A stretch of DNA of 7,120 nt from AP-16 sp036395835 (GTDB lineage Bacteria > Pseudomonadota > Alphaproteobacteria > Rhizobiales > Xanthobacteraceae): positions 1 to 7,120 of the forward strand of contig DASWCW010000333.1 of the NCBI GenBank assembly GCA_036395835.1. The letters are read 5' to 3'. A program made the position numbers and the translations under genes. Positions 1 through 5,681 of the stretch are shown one piece after another; the stretch's first letter is position 1, and each line of letters opens with the position of its first letter. The notes under the pieces were generated by a model. It had not been told where the DNA came from. It searched no databases and saw only the letters and a program-made list of their open reading frames with translations.

Positions 1-91
1 GTTGCGAAGCCGTTCCATGGGCGCGAAATGAGTATCCCTCTGTAACATTTGGGCGAGTTGCAACGAATTCAGTGTTGAAGATGAATTTCGG

Positions 92-117
92 CATCCGACG
101 CGAAACGCCGTCGGATG
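92..117. promoter_or_regulatory. 9-bp perfect inverted repeat (hairpin or operator) before the first gene
   Basis: CATCCGACG at 92-100 is the exact reverse complement of CGTCGGATG at 109-117, separated by 8 bases. In RNA this would be a stable GC-rich stem ending 24 bases before the preferred start codon at 142. No T-run follows it, so it is not a standard intrinsic terminator. It could be an operator for a dimeric repressor, a 5' leader stem, or the end of an upstream transcript. Its function is not established by the sequence. Positions 1-91 show no gene or clear promoter that I can support. Confidence 0.45.
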
Positions 118-131
118 GCCGATGAGGGGTT

Positions 132-138
132 GGAGGAG
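132..138 (+). promoter_or_regulatory. Ribosome binding site that sets the start at 142
   Basis: GGAGGAG lies 3 bases before the ATG at 142. The alternative in-frame ATG at 115 has no comparable Shine-Dalgarno sequence and would begin inside the 92-117 inverted repeat. The extra residues it would add are polar and acidic, and sit before the hydrophobic body of the protein. I therefore prefer 142. The spacing is tight, so some doubt remains. Confidence 0.6.
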
Positions 139-141
139 ATC

Positions 142-603
142 ATGGCCGGCTCGAATTATCTCAAAGCAATGGTCGGCGGCCTCGCCGGCACAACCGCACT
201 GTCCGCGATCATGGTGATGAAGGGCATGATGGGCGTCATGCCTGAATTCGACATGATCGGAATGCTCGCCAGCATGCTGGGCGGATCGCGGACGACTGCC
301 TGGATCATGCACTTTCTCATCGGCACCGTCCTGTGGGGAGGTCTGTTTGCTTGGCTCGATCCCTACCTGCCGAGCTGGGATCACTGGCTCAAGGGAACCC
401 TATTCGGCATCGCTACGTGGGTGCTGATGATGATCCTCGTCATGCCAATGGCAGGGGCGGGACTATTCGCTGCAAACCTCGGCATGATGGTGACGGCGGC
501 GACCCTGATGTTGCATGCCATGTACGGCGCGATCGTCGGCAGCGTGTACGCAGCCGAGCGCCCGGCGCCGGTGCATCGATTCCAGGCATCGCAGCGGCCT
601 TAG
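142..603 (+). CDS. Met-rich four-helix integral membrane protein (DUF6789-like)
   Basis: A 153-residue predicted inner-membrane protein of unknown biochemical role. Four hydrophobic segments are visible at about residues 7-33, 53-73, 84-106 and 113-139, followed by a short polar tail. Nineteen of 153 residues are Met, many in clusters: MKGMMGVMP at 26-34, LMMILVMPM at 95-103 and LGMM at 113-116. Histidines fall in or near helices (H57, H81, H125). The order of motifs (MKxMMGxMP, HFxIGTVxWGxLFA, LMMxxVMPMAGAGLF) resembles small membrane proteins that I recall as DUF6789; this is a recollection, not a search. No signal peptide, enzyme motif or nucleotide-binding motif is visible. The Met/His content could reflect metal handling, but it could equally be helix packing. 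The start at 142 is chosen from GGAGGAG at 132-138. It appears to be a single-gene unit, with hairpins on both sides. Confidence 0.8.
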   Translation: MAGSNYLKAMVGGLAGTTALSAIMVMKGMMGVMPEFDMIGMLASMLGGSRTTAWIMHFLIGTVLWGGLFAWLDPYLPSWDHWLKGTLFGIATWVLMMILVMPMAGAGLFAANLGMMVTAATLMLHAMYGAIVGSVYAAERPAPVHRFQASQRP

Positions 604-616
604 TACGCTCGCATAT

Positions 617-642
617 CGCACCGGGCCGATTGGTCGGGTGCG
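617..642 (+). terminator. Hairpin just after the membrane protein gene, possible terminator
   Basis: CGCACC at 617-622 pairs with GGTGCG at 637-642. After one G-G mismatch the stem continues as GGCC at 624-627 with GGTC at 632-635, including one G-T pair, around a GATT loop. The stem starts 14 bases after the stop at 601-603, which is a typical terminator position. No T-run follows, so intrinsic termination is uncertain; it could instead protect the 3' end of the message. Confidence 0.4.
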
Positions 643-724
643 ATCGCCCTCCGCACGGTCCGCGCGCCGGGGCCAAGGCAGTCTTCGCGGTCGGGACGCG
701 GCGCGGCCCGACCGCCCAGGATCC

Positions 725-759
725 TCCGAGCCAATCGCGCTCAGGGCGCGGCTCTCGGA
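725..759. repeat. Imperfect inverted repeat in the intergenic region
   Basis: TCCGAG at 725-730 is complementary to CTCGGA at 754-759, and an inner GCGC/GCGC pair (737-740 with 746-749) closes a five-base loop. An unpaired interior loop lies between the two stems. In DNA this GC-rich, such structures arise fairly often by chance, so no function is assigned. Confidence 0.3.
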
Positions 760-843
760 TCGGATCAAGCACCGGGCGAGCAAGCAACACGGTTCGGAAC
801 CACCATCGCGTTGTCTTGGCAGCAAGAAACAAGGGGCCAAATC

Positions 844-1182
844 ATGCGGCGCTTTACGAACTTCCCCGGGATTGCTTCCGGCAGCGCGAGGCGGCTTGCC
901 GCTTGGCTGATCCCCGTCGCGTTCTACGTCGCCACCGTCGGATCACTCGCGATCGGACTTGCCGTCCCCGCCATTCTCGGGTCAGGCAATCCGTGGAGCG
1001 ACCGGCTTTCACTCAATACCGCGGCCGGCGCAACTCGCGGCGGCGATGAGGATTATGTCCAAGGGTTGATTCAGGAACGCGGCAATCGTCATTCGGCGGC
1101 GGGCGGACCTGTGGCATCCGGTCGAACCGATAAGGACGCAGTGCTGTACTGCGCCGTGGCCGACGTTCCGGATTCGCGCTGA
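844..1182 (+). CDS. Hypothetical small membrane-anchored protein, weakly supported
   Basis: A 112-residue open frame starting at ATG 844, with AAGGGG at 831-836 spaced 7 bases upstream. Residues 1-17 are basic (MRRFTNF..., RR at 16-17), followed by one long hydrophobic segment at about 18-45. This is the arrangement of a signal anchor or signal peptide. The remaining 65 residues are polar, Gly/Arg/Asp-rich and resemble nothing I recognise. The N-terminal third looks like real protein and has a plausible ribosome binding site. The C-terminal part looks less protein-like and could reflect a decayed gene or frameshift. It lies about 100 bases upstream of the OsmC-family gene on the same strand, so co-transcription is possible. 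No function can be assigned. Confidence 0.4.
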   Translation: MRRFTNFPGIASGSARRLAAWLIPVAFYVATVGSLAIGLAVPAILGSGNPWSDRLSLNTAAGATRGGDEDYVQGLIQERGNRHSAAGGPVASGRTDKDAVLYCAVADVPDSR

Positions 1183-1279
1183 AGCCTCTGTCAACGGCTA
1201 AGATCGCCGATCCGACCACGTCCGGCCAAAGGCCTAAAATCGGGCCGACTGGCGGCACGCCTCCGGAGGAAGACATCGC

Positions 1280-1741
1280 ATGGTGATGATCAAGCCGAAA
1301 ACCGTCGTGGGCATGAAACTCGATGGTGCCTGCCCCTCTCATACCCGCACGGATGTGCGGACGCGCGACGTGAGAACGATCATCGACGAGCCCACCGAAC
1401 GTGACGGAACGAACCGGGGGCTGACGCCGACCGAGACCCTGATGGCGGCGCTGCTGGGGTGCACGAACGTCATCGCGCACCGGGTAGCCGAGGCCAAGGG
1501 CGTGCATTTCACGTCGATGAACATTCGCCTCGAAGCCGATCTTGATCGCAGAGGCGTGACGCTTGCCGAGGAAATCGACATTCCCTTCCCGCGGGTGACG
1601 TTGTTCATCGACGTGACGACGGATGCCGATGAAGCAAGTCTCGCCGAGGTGAAGCGCGACCTCGGGAGGTTTTGCCCGATCTCGAAGGTGCTGCAACAAG
1701 CCGGAACCAAGCTCGAGGAGGTTTGGTCCGTCAGCCGCTGA
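1280..1741 (+). CDS. OsmC/Ohr-family protein, probable thiol-dependent peroxide reductase
   Basis: A 153-residue protein of normal OsmC-superfamily length. The family hallmarks are present: GTNRGLTPTETLMAALLGC leading to the first redox cysteine at residue 61, followed by TNVIAHRVAEAKG, and a second cysteine at 122 in RFCPISKVLQQ. In this superfamily the pair reduces organic hydroperoxides through a disulfide, with reduction usually by lipoyl proteins or other thiols in the cytoplasm. A glutamate at 52 and arginines at 23-33 are candidate partners of the reactive cysteine. The start is supported by GGAGGA at 1265-1270, 9 bases before the ATG; a second ATG at 1286 is in frame but too close to the Shine-Dalgarno sequence. 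The protein may belong to a general OsmC-like (YhfA-type) branch rather than true Ohr or OsmC, so the substrate is uncertain. No adjacent OhrR-type MarR regulator is visible. Confidence 0.88.
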   Translation: MVMIKPKTVVGMKLDGACPSHTRTDVRTRDVRTIIDEPTERDGTNRGLTPTETLMAALLGCTNVIAHRVAEAKGVHFTSMNIRLEADLDRRGVTLAEEIDIPFPRVTLFIDVTTDADEASLAEVKRDLGRFCPISKVLQQAGTKLEEVWSVSR

Positions 1742-1834
1742 CGCGCCGAGGCACTGGTCACGTTTCAACGCCGCCGCCGGATTCCTCCCTGCGCGCTCAT
1801 GCGGCCCGCCGGGCCGTTAGTCGCGGGACGCGCA
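1742..1834. other. Convergent gap with a GC palindrome
   Basis: The OsmC-family gene ends at 1741 and the leftward glycosyltransferase ends at 1835, or at 1797 if its shifted tail is used. Positions 1802-1816 form CGGCCCG-C-CGGGCCG, a GC-rich inverted repeat that could fold on either transcript. No T-run follows on either strand, so a shared terminator is possible but not shown. Confidence 0.3.
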
Positions 1835-1925
1835 TCAGTCCATCGCCGAGCGCGAGGATCGCAAACCCGCCATAGAGCCACAAGCCCTCCTTGATTTGGC
1901 GGTTATTTGTGCGGAGCCGTCCCCC
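1797..1925 (-). other. Out-of-frame C-terminal tail of the membrane glycosyltransferase
   Basis: Reading the minus strand one frame over from the main gene, the stretch from about 1918 down to the TGA at 1799-1797 encodes RLRTNNRQIKEG, then a hydrophobic helix (LWLYGGFAILALGDGLM), then a basic end (RVPRLTARRAA). This is typical of the last transmembrane helix and cytoplasmic tail of a polytopic protein. The main frame instead gives a Ser/Arg/Ala-rich, non-membrane tail (ITAKSRRACGSMAG...). The frames meet at a five-base C run on the plus strand, 1921-1925 (G run in the gene). One extra G there would join them into a 452-residue protein. A TTG at 1883-1881 after AAGGAGG could in theory start a separate peptide, but the spacing of 2 bases is too short. 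Confidence 0.6.
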
Positions 1926-3154
1926 GAGAAGTCCGCCCAGCCTTTGACCTCGCGCAAATACAGGATGAAACAGGCCAGCGTCAGATAAAGCAGGGGCAGA
2001 TAGAGCTTGCGGCAGAGCAGCGGCAACACCCAGGCGAAATACCAGGCAAAATGCGGGGAGACCAGCACAAGAAATGCCGTCGCGAGCAGCAAAGGAGTCC
2101 AGGCCTCGGCCGGCTCCTGGTGCGGGCGCAGCGCGACGAACGTTGCCAACCCGAGGAGGATCGCCACGACGACGCCGGCGGAAAGGGCTCCCGCCGGAAC
2201 CGGCACGCTCAGGTGCCGCAGCAGCGTGGTAAGAAAAAAGCCGCCGCCCTCCAAGTAGCCTTCCTCGTCCCCATAGCCGCCGAGAAACCCGGACACGCGT
2301 AAGCCGACACCGAAATACGGCGCATAGCATGCAAGCAGCACGCCCGCGCACGCCGCCGGCATGCGGTACTCCCGTTTCCTCCATAGCGCGGGCGCGATCA
2401 CGAGCGCGAACGGCTTGACCAGAGCGGCAAGCGCGAGCGCCGTGCCCGCGGCGACGGGCCGCTCGCGCATTGCGGCGAGCACGGCAAGGCACAGGAACGC
2501 GATTGCCGCGGCATCGATGTGGCCTGCGCCGGAGAACTCCCAGATCGGCAGCGGGTGCCAAGCATAGATCAACACCCGTTCGGGCGGCAGGCCGTCGCGC
2601 CGCAACCAGGCGAGGATCGCGCCGATCGTCACCGCCTCGAATCCCATCATGGCGAGCTTCATCGCCGTCACGCTCTCTTGAATTCTCGAGACGAGAAAGA
2701 AGATCATTTGCGCGACGGGCGGATAAATCGTCGGCGCGTAATCGGCGCGATTGATATGAAGATAGATCTTGTTGTCGCGCAGAAACGCCAGGGCGGGATC
2801 GGCCGGGACGTAGCGGTACGGATTGATTCCCGCAGCCTGGACGCGGCCGTCCCAGACATAGCGGTAAATGTCGTCGGACAGCGTGTCGGGCGCGAGCAAG
2901 GCAATGATGCGGGCGAGCACCGCAACCGCGAGAATGATGCGCAGCGCGGTGGAATTCCAGCGCCCGCGCACGACCAGCCACACTGTCAGGGCGTACAGCA
3001 TGGATTGAATGAGAGCGGCGCCGACGAAGCGCTCGTATTGCTTGGGCTCGAGAAATTGCAGCATCGCGACGCCAACCGCGAGCAGCGCTGCGCCGGCGAA
3101 CACAAGGCCGGCGAGCCGGTGTTTCTCGTTCAAGCTGTCGCCGAGCTGGGTCAT
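1835..3154 (-). CDS. GT-C-fold membrane glycosyltransferase (GT87/mannosyltransferase-like), 3' end apparently frameshifted
   Basis: A polytopic inner-membrane protein of 439 residues as read, with about ten hydrophobic segments. Proteins of this type transfer sugars from polyprenyl-phosphate donors onto lipid or glycan acceptors. Visible motifs: SDDIYRYVWDGR at 93-104 with an acidic pair after the second or third helix, the usual GT-C catalytic loop; GINPYRY at 109-115; YPPVAQ at 144-149; HPLPIWEFSGAGHIDA at 200-215; and VSPHFAWYFAW at 365-375. The substrate is inferred from class only. I chose ATG 3154 because MTQLGDSLNEKHRLAG leads directly into the first helix; the frame stays open to 3370, but that extension is Arg/Ser-rich and overlaps the divergent gene's leader. 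The ribosome binding site is weak, and ATG 3214 is an alternative. Beyond residue 411 the reading frame appears to be lost (see 1797-1925). Confidence 0.82.
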   Translation of the reverse strand: MTQLGDSLNEKHRLAGLVFAGAALLAVGVAMLQFLEPKQYERFVGAALIQSMLYALTVWLVVRGRWNSTALRIILAVAVLARIIALLAPDTLSDDIYRYVWDGRVQAAGINPYRYVPADPALAFLRDNKIYLHINRADYAPTIYPPVAQMIFFLVSRIQESVTAMKLAMMGFEAVTIGAILAWLRRDGLPPERVLIYAWHPLPIWEFSGAGHIDAAAIAFLCLAVLAAMRERPVAAGTALALAALVKPFALVIAPALWRKREYRMPAACAGVLLACYAPYFGVGLRVSGFLGGYGDEEGYLEGGGFFLTTLLRHLSVPVPAGALSAGVVVAILLGLATFVALRPHQEPAEAWTPLLLATAFLVLVSPHFAWYFAWVLPLLCRKLYLPLLYLTLACFILYLREVKGWADFSGDGSAQITAKSRRACGSMAGLRSSRSAMD

Positions 3155-3349
3155 GCGAACTCTGGTCGCGAGCGTCACCGCCGAAGAAGAGGGACCCCGA
3201 GCGGAGCTCCGCATCCTGCACAGCGAACCCGATCGGCTCCACGCGGCCTGCCGCCCCTGACGAAGATTTGATGCTAAGGTGAACCGGTCTTTGCCGAACG
3301 GTGTCATGGGCTGTATGACGATGTCACGGCCAGGCGCGGAGCCGGAAAC
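3155..3349. promoter_or_regulatory. Divergent intergenic region between the two glycosyltransferase genes
   Basis: These 195 bases must hold the promoters of both divergent genes if the starts at 3154 and 3350 are right. I cannot point to convincing -35/-10 boxes. A perfect 12-bp palindrome, GCGGAGCTCCGC, sits at 3201-3212, but at this GC content it may be chance. GGAG at 3338-3341 is the ribosome binding site of the rightward gene. Confidence 0.35.
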
Positions 3350-4129
3350 GTGAACCCTCCTGCAGATCAAGCGGCGCGCTGTGCGTTCGCGATCATGGTC
3401 AAGGCGCCCGGTGCCGGCCGCACCAAGACTCGGTTATCGCCCTTGCTGAGCCCCCATGAGGCAACGGAGCTCGGGTCCTGCTTTTTGCGGGACATGACGG
3501 CAAACATCGCGCTCGCGGGACGAAGCGTTGCGCTCGACGCCTACGTAGCGTTCGCGCCGGCCGGAAGCGAGGCTGCCTTCGACGGACTGCTCGAGCCGGG
3601 CACCGGGTTCGTGCTTGCCGATGGCAGCGTGCCGGCGCCGGCGGGCGTGGTCGGGCTCGGAAGCTGCTTGTTGCAAGCGACGTCCTCGCTCTTGGACCGG
3701 GGATATTGCGCAGTCGGATTGCTCAACTCCGATACTCCCAATCTGCCGACGGCACGGCTGATCGAGGCGGCGCGCCTGCTGCAATCGCCGCAGCGGCGCG
3801 TCGTGCTCGGCCCGGCATCCGACGGCGGCTATTATTTCATCGGCATGAAAGCTGCGCATGCCGGGATGTTTCGCGATATCGACTGGAGCACGCAGCGCGT
3901 TACCGAACAGACGAGCGCGCGCGCGGCCGAGCTCGGCCTCGCCGTCGTCGAGCTTAAGCCCTGGTACGACGTCGACGATGCCGCCTCGCTGCGCACGCTG
4001 GTTCGGGATCTGCAGCCGCTCTCGCAAACCGGCGAGGCTGCGTATGCAGCGCCGGTAACCCGGCGCTTTCTCGAGGCCAATAAGATCGTCGATCGCCTTG
4101 CCGCCAAGCTCGCCGATGCGCGACTTTGA
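3350..4129 (+). CDS. DUF2064/TIGR04282-family glycosyltransferase
   Basis: A 259-residue soluble protein with a GT-A-like nucleotide-sugar transferase fold, of typical family length. Motifs in order: IMVKAPGAGRTKTRLSP at 15-31, a nucleotide-binding loop like that of nucleotidyl and glycosyl transferases; LLNSDTPNLP at 124-133, where this family has its metal/substrate aspartate (D128); GPASDGGYYFIGMK at 154-167; and WYDVDDAASL at 205-214. Members are annotated as TIGR04282 glycosyltransferases, some linked to arsenosugar synthesis, but no arsenic genes are visible here, so that role is not supported. The start is GTG 3350 with GGAG at 3338-3341, 8 bases upstream; ATG 3395 is in frame but would cut into the first conserved motif. 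The divergent membrane glycosyltransferase suggests a joint role in making or exporting a sugar-modified lipid. The final 40 residues (VTRRFLEANKIVDRLAAKL) look helical. Confidence 0.88.
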   Translation: MNPPADQAARCAFAIMVKAPGAGRTKTRLSPLLSPHEATELGSCFLRDMTANIALAGRSVALDAYVAFAPAGSEAAFDGLLEPGTGFVLADGSVPAPAGVVGLGSCLLQATSSLLDRGYCAVGLLNSDTPNLPTARLIEAARLLQSPQRRVVLGPASDGGYYFIGMKAAHAGMFRDIDWSTQRVTEQTSARAAELGLAVVELKPWYDVDDAASLRTLVRDLQPLSQTGEAAYAAPVTRRFLEANKIVDRLAAKLADARL

Positions 4130-4148
4130 AAGCGCTCGCGATGGCCCG

Positions 4149-4547
4149 TCACTCCGACGCGGCCGGGATGCGCAGCAGCCGCCCCGTCGCCAAAAGATCC
4201 GCCACATTCCAGTCGCCGCCCACGCCTTCGATCATCCAGCACAGGATCGCCCAAAGGTCGCGACCGACGACATCGTCGTCGAGCGGCTCTAGCTCCGGGA
4301 CCAACGCATGAATCTCCACCCCAGCCGGAAACGCGTCGCCGCTGCGGCCGATGAAGACCAGCGCATAGGTGAGGCCGGACGGGGCGTTCACATATCCCGG
4401 CTCGGCGAGCCCGCGGCGATCGAGGTCGAAGGTCCGGCTGAAGAACTCGCGAAATTCCGGATAATGCCCGATGCGGTCCTCGATGAGCACAAGAGCCCGG
4501 CGCTTGCCCAGGAGCTGGGGTTGTTTGCCGACTTCTATGCTGCTCAT
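4149..4547 (-). CDS. Conserved-looking protein of unknown function, coupled to the hydrolase gene
   Basis: A 132-residue soluble protein that I do not recognise. It has no signal peptide or obvious membrane helix. The sequence is well balanced and protein-like: an alternating hydrophobic strand pattern (RRALVLIEDRIGHYPEF, then LTYALVFIGRSG and AGVEIHALVPELEP), then an acidic turn (LDDDVVGRD) and a Trp-containing helix (LWAILCWMIEGVGGDW), ending in NVADLLATGRLLRIP. The start at 4547 is favoured because its ATG overlaps the TGA of the upstream hydrolase gene as ATGA, a classic translational-coupling arrangement. The frame stays open upstream to 4688, but that part is Arg/Ala-rich and lies inside the hydrolase gene. 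Strict coupling suggests a partner or accessory role in the same pathway. It ends 19 bases from the convergent glycosyltransferase gene, with no clear terminator between. Confidence 0.75.
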   Translation of the reverse strand: MSSIEVGKQPQLLGKRRALVLIEDRIGHYPEFREFFSRTFDLDRRGLAEPGYVNAPSGLTYALVFIGRSGDAFPAGVEIHALVPELEPLDDDVVGRDLWAILCWMIEGVGGDWNVADLLATGRLLRIPAASE

Positions 4548-5470
4548 GCCTTGGGGTGCTCGTGACGTTGCAGGAATTCCACGATGAGCGCGGCGATCTG
4601 CGGCCCGGAATCCTCGTGCAGGAAATGCCGCCCGGTCACCAGATGCGGACCCTCGGCGTGAGGCAGCAGCGTCTTGAACCCGGCGCAAAAGATCGCGGGG
4701 TCGAACACATCGTCCTCACGGCCCCAGATCAGCAGCGTCGGCAGCGTGCATGAGCGCAGCTCGCGCTCGAGCCACCGGAAGCGCGCAAATGCGCGGGCCC
4801 GATCGTCGAGCGGGATCCAGCGCGGCCAGGTCCACGTCAACAGTCGCGTCGCCGGATCGGGCAGGACAGCCGTGTAGGCGGCCTGCGCGCGCGGCAGGAA
4901 CTTTTCGCGGTCCACCACCGACAAATAAATCCCGCGTGCGGCGAGCGCATTGTGGCGCCCGAGCAGATAGGGTCCGATGAGCGGCGCGTGCATGATCCGC
5001 CACGGAAACCTGCGGGTGTGGAACTCGGCCGGCGGCAGCGGCCAAGCCCAGGTGCTCATGAGCACCAGGGCATGGATGCGCGCCCGATTGGAGAGCGCGG
5101 AGCCTAGTCCCGTCGGCCCGCCCCAATCGTGGCACACCAGCGTGATGTGCTGGAGATCGAGCTGGCGCAGCAGCGCTGTGAGATTCGCGATATGTCCGTC
5201 GAGACTGTGCGCGTCCTCCCGCGTCGGCTTCTCGGACAGTCCGAACCCGATCATGTCGGGAATGATCACGCGGCGTCCCGCTTGCGTCAGCGGCTCGACA
5301 AAATCGCGATAGAGAAATCCCCACGTCGGATTGCCGTGGAGGAGCACCACCGGGTCGCCGGCGCCCTCGTCGACGTAGTGCATGCGCCAGCCGTTGACGC
5401 GGGCGAAGTTCGGCCGATACGGCCACAGCGAACGGATCGCGTCGGGCAAATCGGGCAATGGCGCGGACAT
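4544..5470 (-). CDS. Haloalkane dehalogenase-like alpha/beta hydrolase
   Basis: A 308-residue cytoplasmic alpha/beta-hydrolase, the usual length for the dehalogenase/epoxide-hydrolase branch. Features from the ATG at 5470: oxyanion motif LLHGNPTWGFLYR around 43-55; PDMIGFGLSEKP at 71-82; nucleophile elbow VCHDWGG with Asp115 followed by Trp116; a Trp-rich cap domain (about 140-240); candidate catalytic acid D253 in IWGREDDVF; and base His282 in GRHFLHED. An Asp nucleophile, HGN (Asn47) and Trp after the nucleophile are the haloalkane dehalogenase signature; Asn and Trp bind the released halide. The same layout occurs in OleB beta-lactone decarboxylases (related to the HLD-III branch), so the real substrate may be a lactone rather than a haloalkane; no oleA/C/D is visible. 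ATG 5470 has AAAGGA 8 bases upstream, whereas the longer frame would begin at a TTG (5497). Confidence 0.88.
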   Translation of the reverse strand: MSAPLPDLPDAIRSLWPYRPNFARVNGWRMHYVDEGAGDPVVLLHGNPTWGFLYRDFVEPLTQAGRRVIIPDMIGFGLSEKPTREDAHSLDGHIANLTALLRQLDLQHITLVCHDWGGPTGLGSALSNRARIHALVLMSTWAWPLPPAEFHTRRFPWRIMHAPLIGPYLLGRHNALAARGIYLSVVDREKFLPRAQAAYTAVLPDPATRLLTWTWPRWIPLDDRARAFARFRWLERELRSCTLPTLLIWGREDDVFDPAIFCAGFKTLLPHAEGPHLVTGRHFLHEDSGPQIAALIVEFLQRHEHPKA

Positions 5471-5681
5471 CGAACCGATCCTTTCCCCGATCGCCAACCA
5501 GCGCGGGCAGGCGTTGCGTCATCTCGCGGCAGTGCGCGCATTCCGCCGCGGAATGAACGTTCATTCCGGGCGGCATTTCGGTACCTCGGAAAATTTGCCA
5601 CAGTGTCGTCGCATCCGCCATTCCGCCCGCCGCAGCGCTCGGCCGCTGCGGCCGTCGAGAACGACTCGCCGGGAGTTCGAC
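5471..5681. promoter_or_regulatory. Divergent control region between hydrolase and ketopantoate-reductase units
   Basis: These 211 bases separate two divergent operons and so hold both promoters. The standout signal is the palindrome at 5549-5568. The half-site CATTCCG also occurs at 5539-5545 and 5619-5625, in addition to the copy inside the palindrome (5562-5568). AAAGGA at 5484-5479 (minus strand) serves the hydrolase gene and GGGAG at 5671-5675 serves the rightward gene. I do not see -35/-10 boxes good enough to mark. Open frames crossing this region on both strands have no independent support. Confidence 0.6.
5549..5568. promoter_or_regulatory. Perfect 20-bp palindromic operator
   Basis: CGGAATGAACGTTCATTCCG is perfectly self-complementary about 5558/5559. 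It is AT-richer than its surroundings and stands 79 bases from the hydrolase start and 114 bases from the rightward start. Palindromes with a TGAACGTTCA-like core are typical binding sites of TetR/AcrR-family repressors, and the position fits control of one or both divergent units. No regulator gene lies in the window. Assignment to TetR is inference; MarR or LuxR-type binding cannot be excluded. Confidence 0.75.

Larger units (their letters stand above)
604..843. other. Intergenic stretch with two hairpins, no supported gene
   Basis: These 240 bases separate the membrane protein stop from the next candidate start. Several long open frames cross the region on both strands, but they are Arg/Pro/Ser-rich translations typical of high-GC noise and lack ribosome binding sites. 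The only structure I can support is two inverted repeats, at 617-642 and 725-759. No promoter box is clear. Confidence 0.5.

Noticed and set aside
440..840. Two overlapping minus-strand frames of 125-130 codons
   Set aside because: Low-complexity Arg/Pro/Ser translations spanning an intergenic region and the end of a real gene, with no supporting signal.
1013..1768. 251-codon open frame on the minus strand across the OsmC-family gene
   Set aside because: It is antisense to a clearly recognised gene, has an Arg/His/Pro-rich composition and no family resemblance; a high-GC shadow.
1915..1930. Programmed -1 frameshift signal in the glycosyltransferase gene
   Set aside because: The G run allows slippage of the GGG codon only, the following GAC codon would not re-pair well, and no clear stimulatory structure was found; an indel is simpler.
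3201..3212. 12-bp palindrome GCGGAGCTCCGC as an operator
   Set aside because: Short, fully GC-biased and unsupported by flanking symmetry or repeats; chance is a sufficient explanation.
2519..3271. 250-codon open frame on the plus strand within the membrane glycosyltransferase gene
   Set aside because: It is Arg/Gln/His-rich, antisense to a gene with strong motifs, and has no ribosome binding site.
5382..5681. N-terminal extension of 100 codons on the ketopantoate-reductase-family gene
   Set aside because: It overlaps the divergent hydrolase start and the palindrome region, while ATG 5682 has a ribosome binding site and begins at the Rossmann fold.
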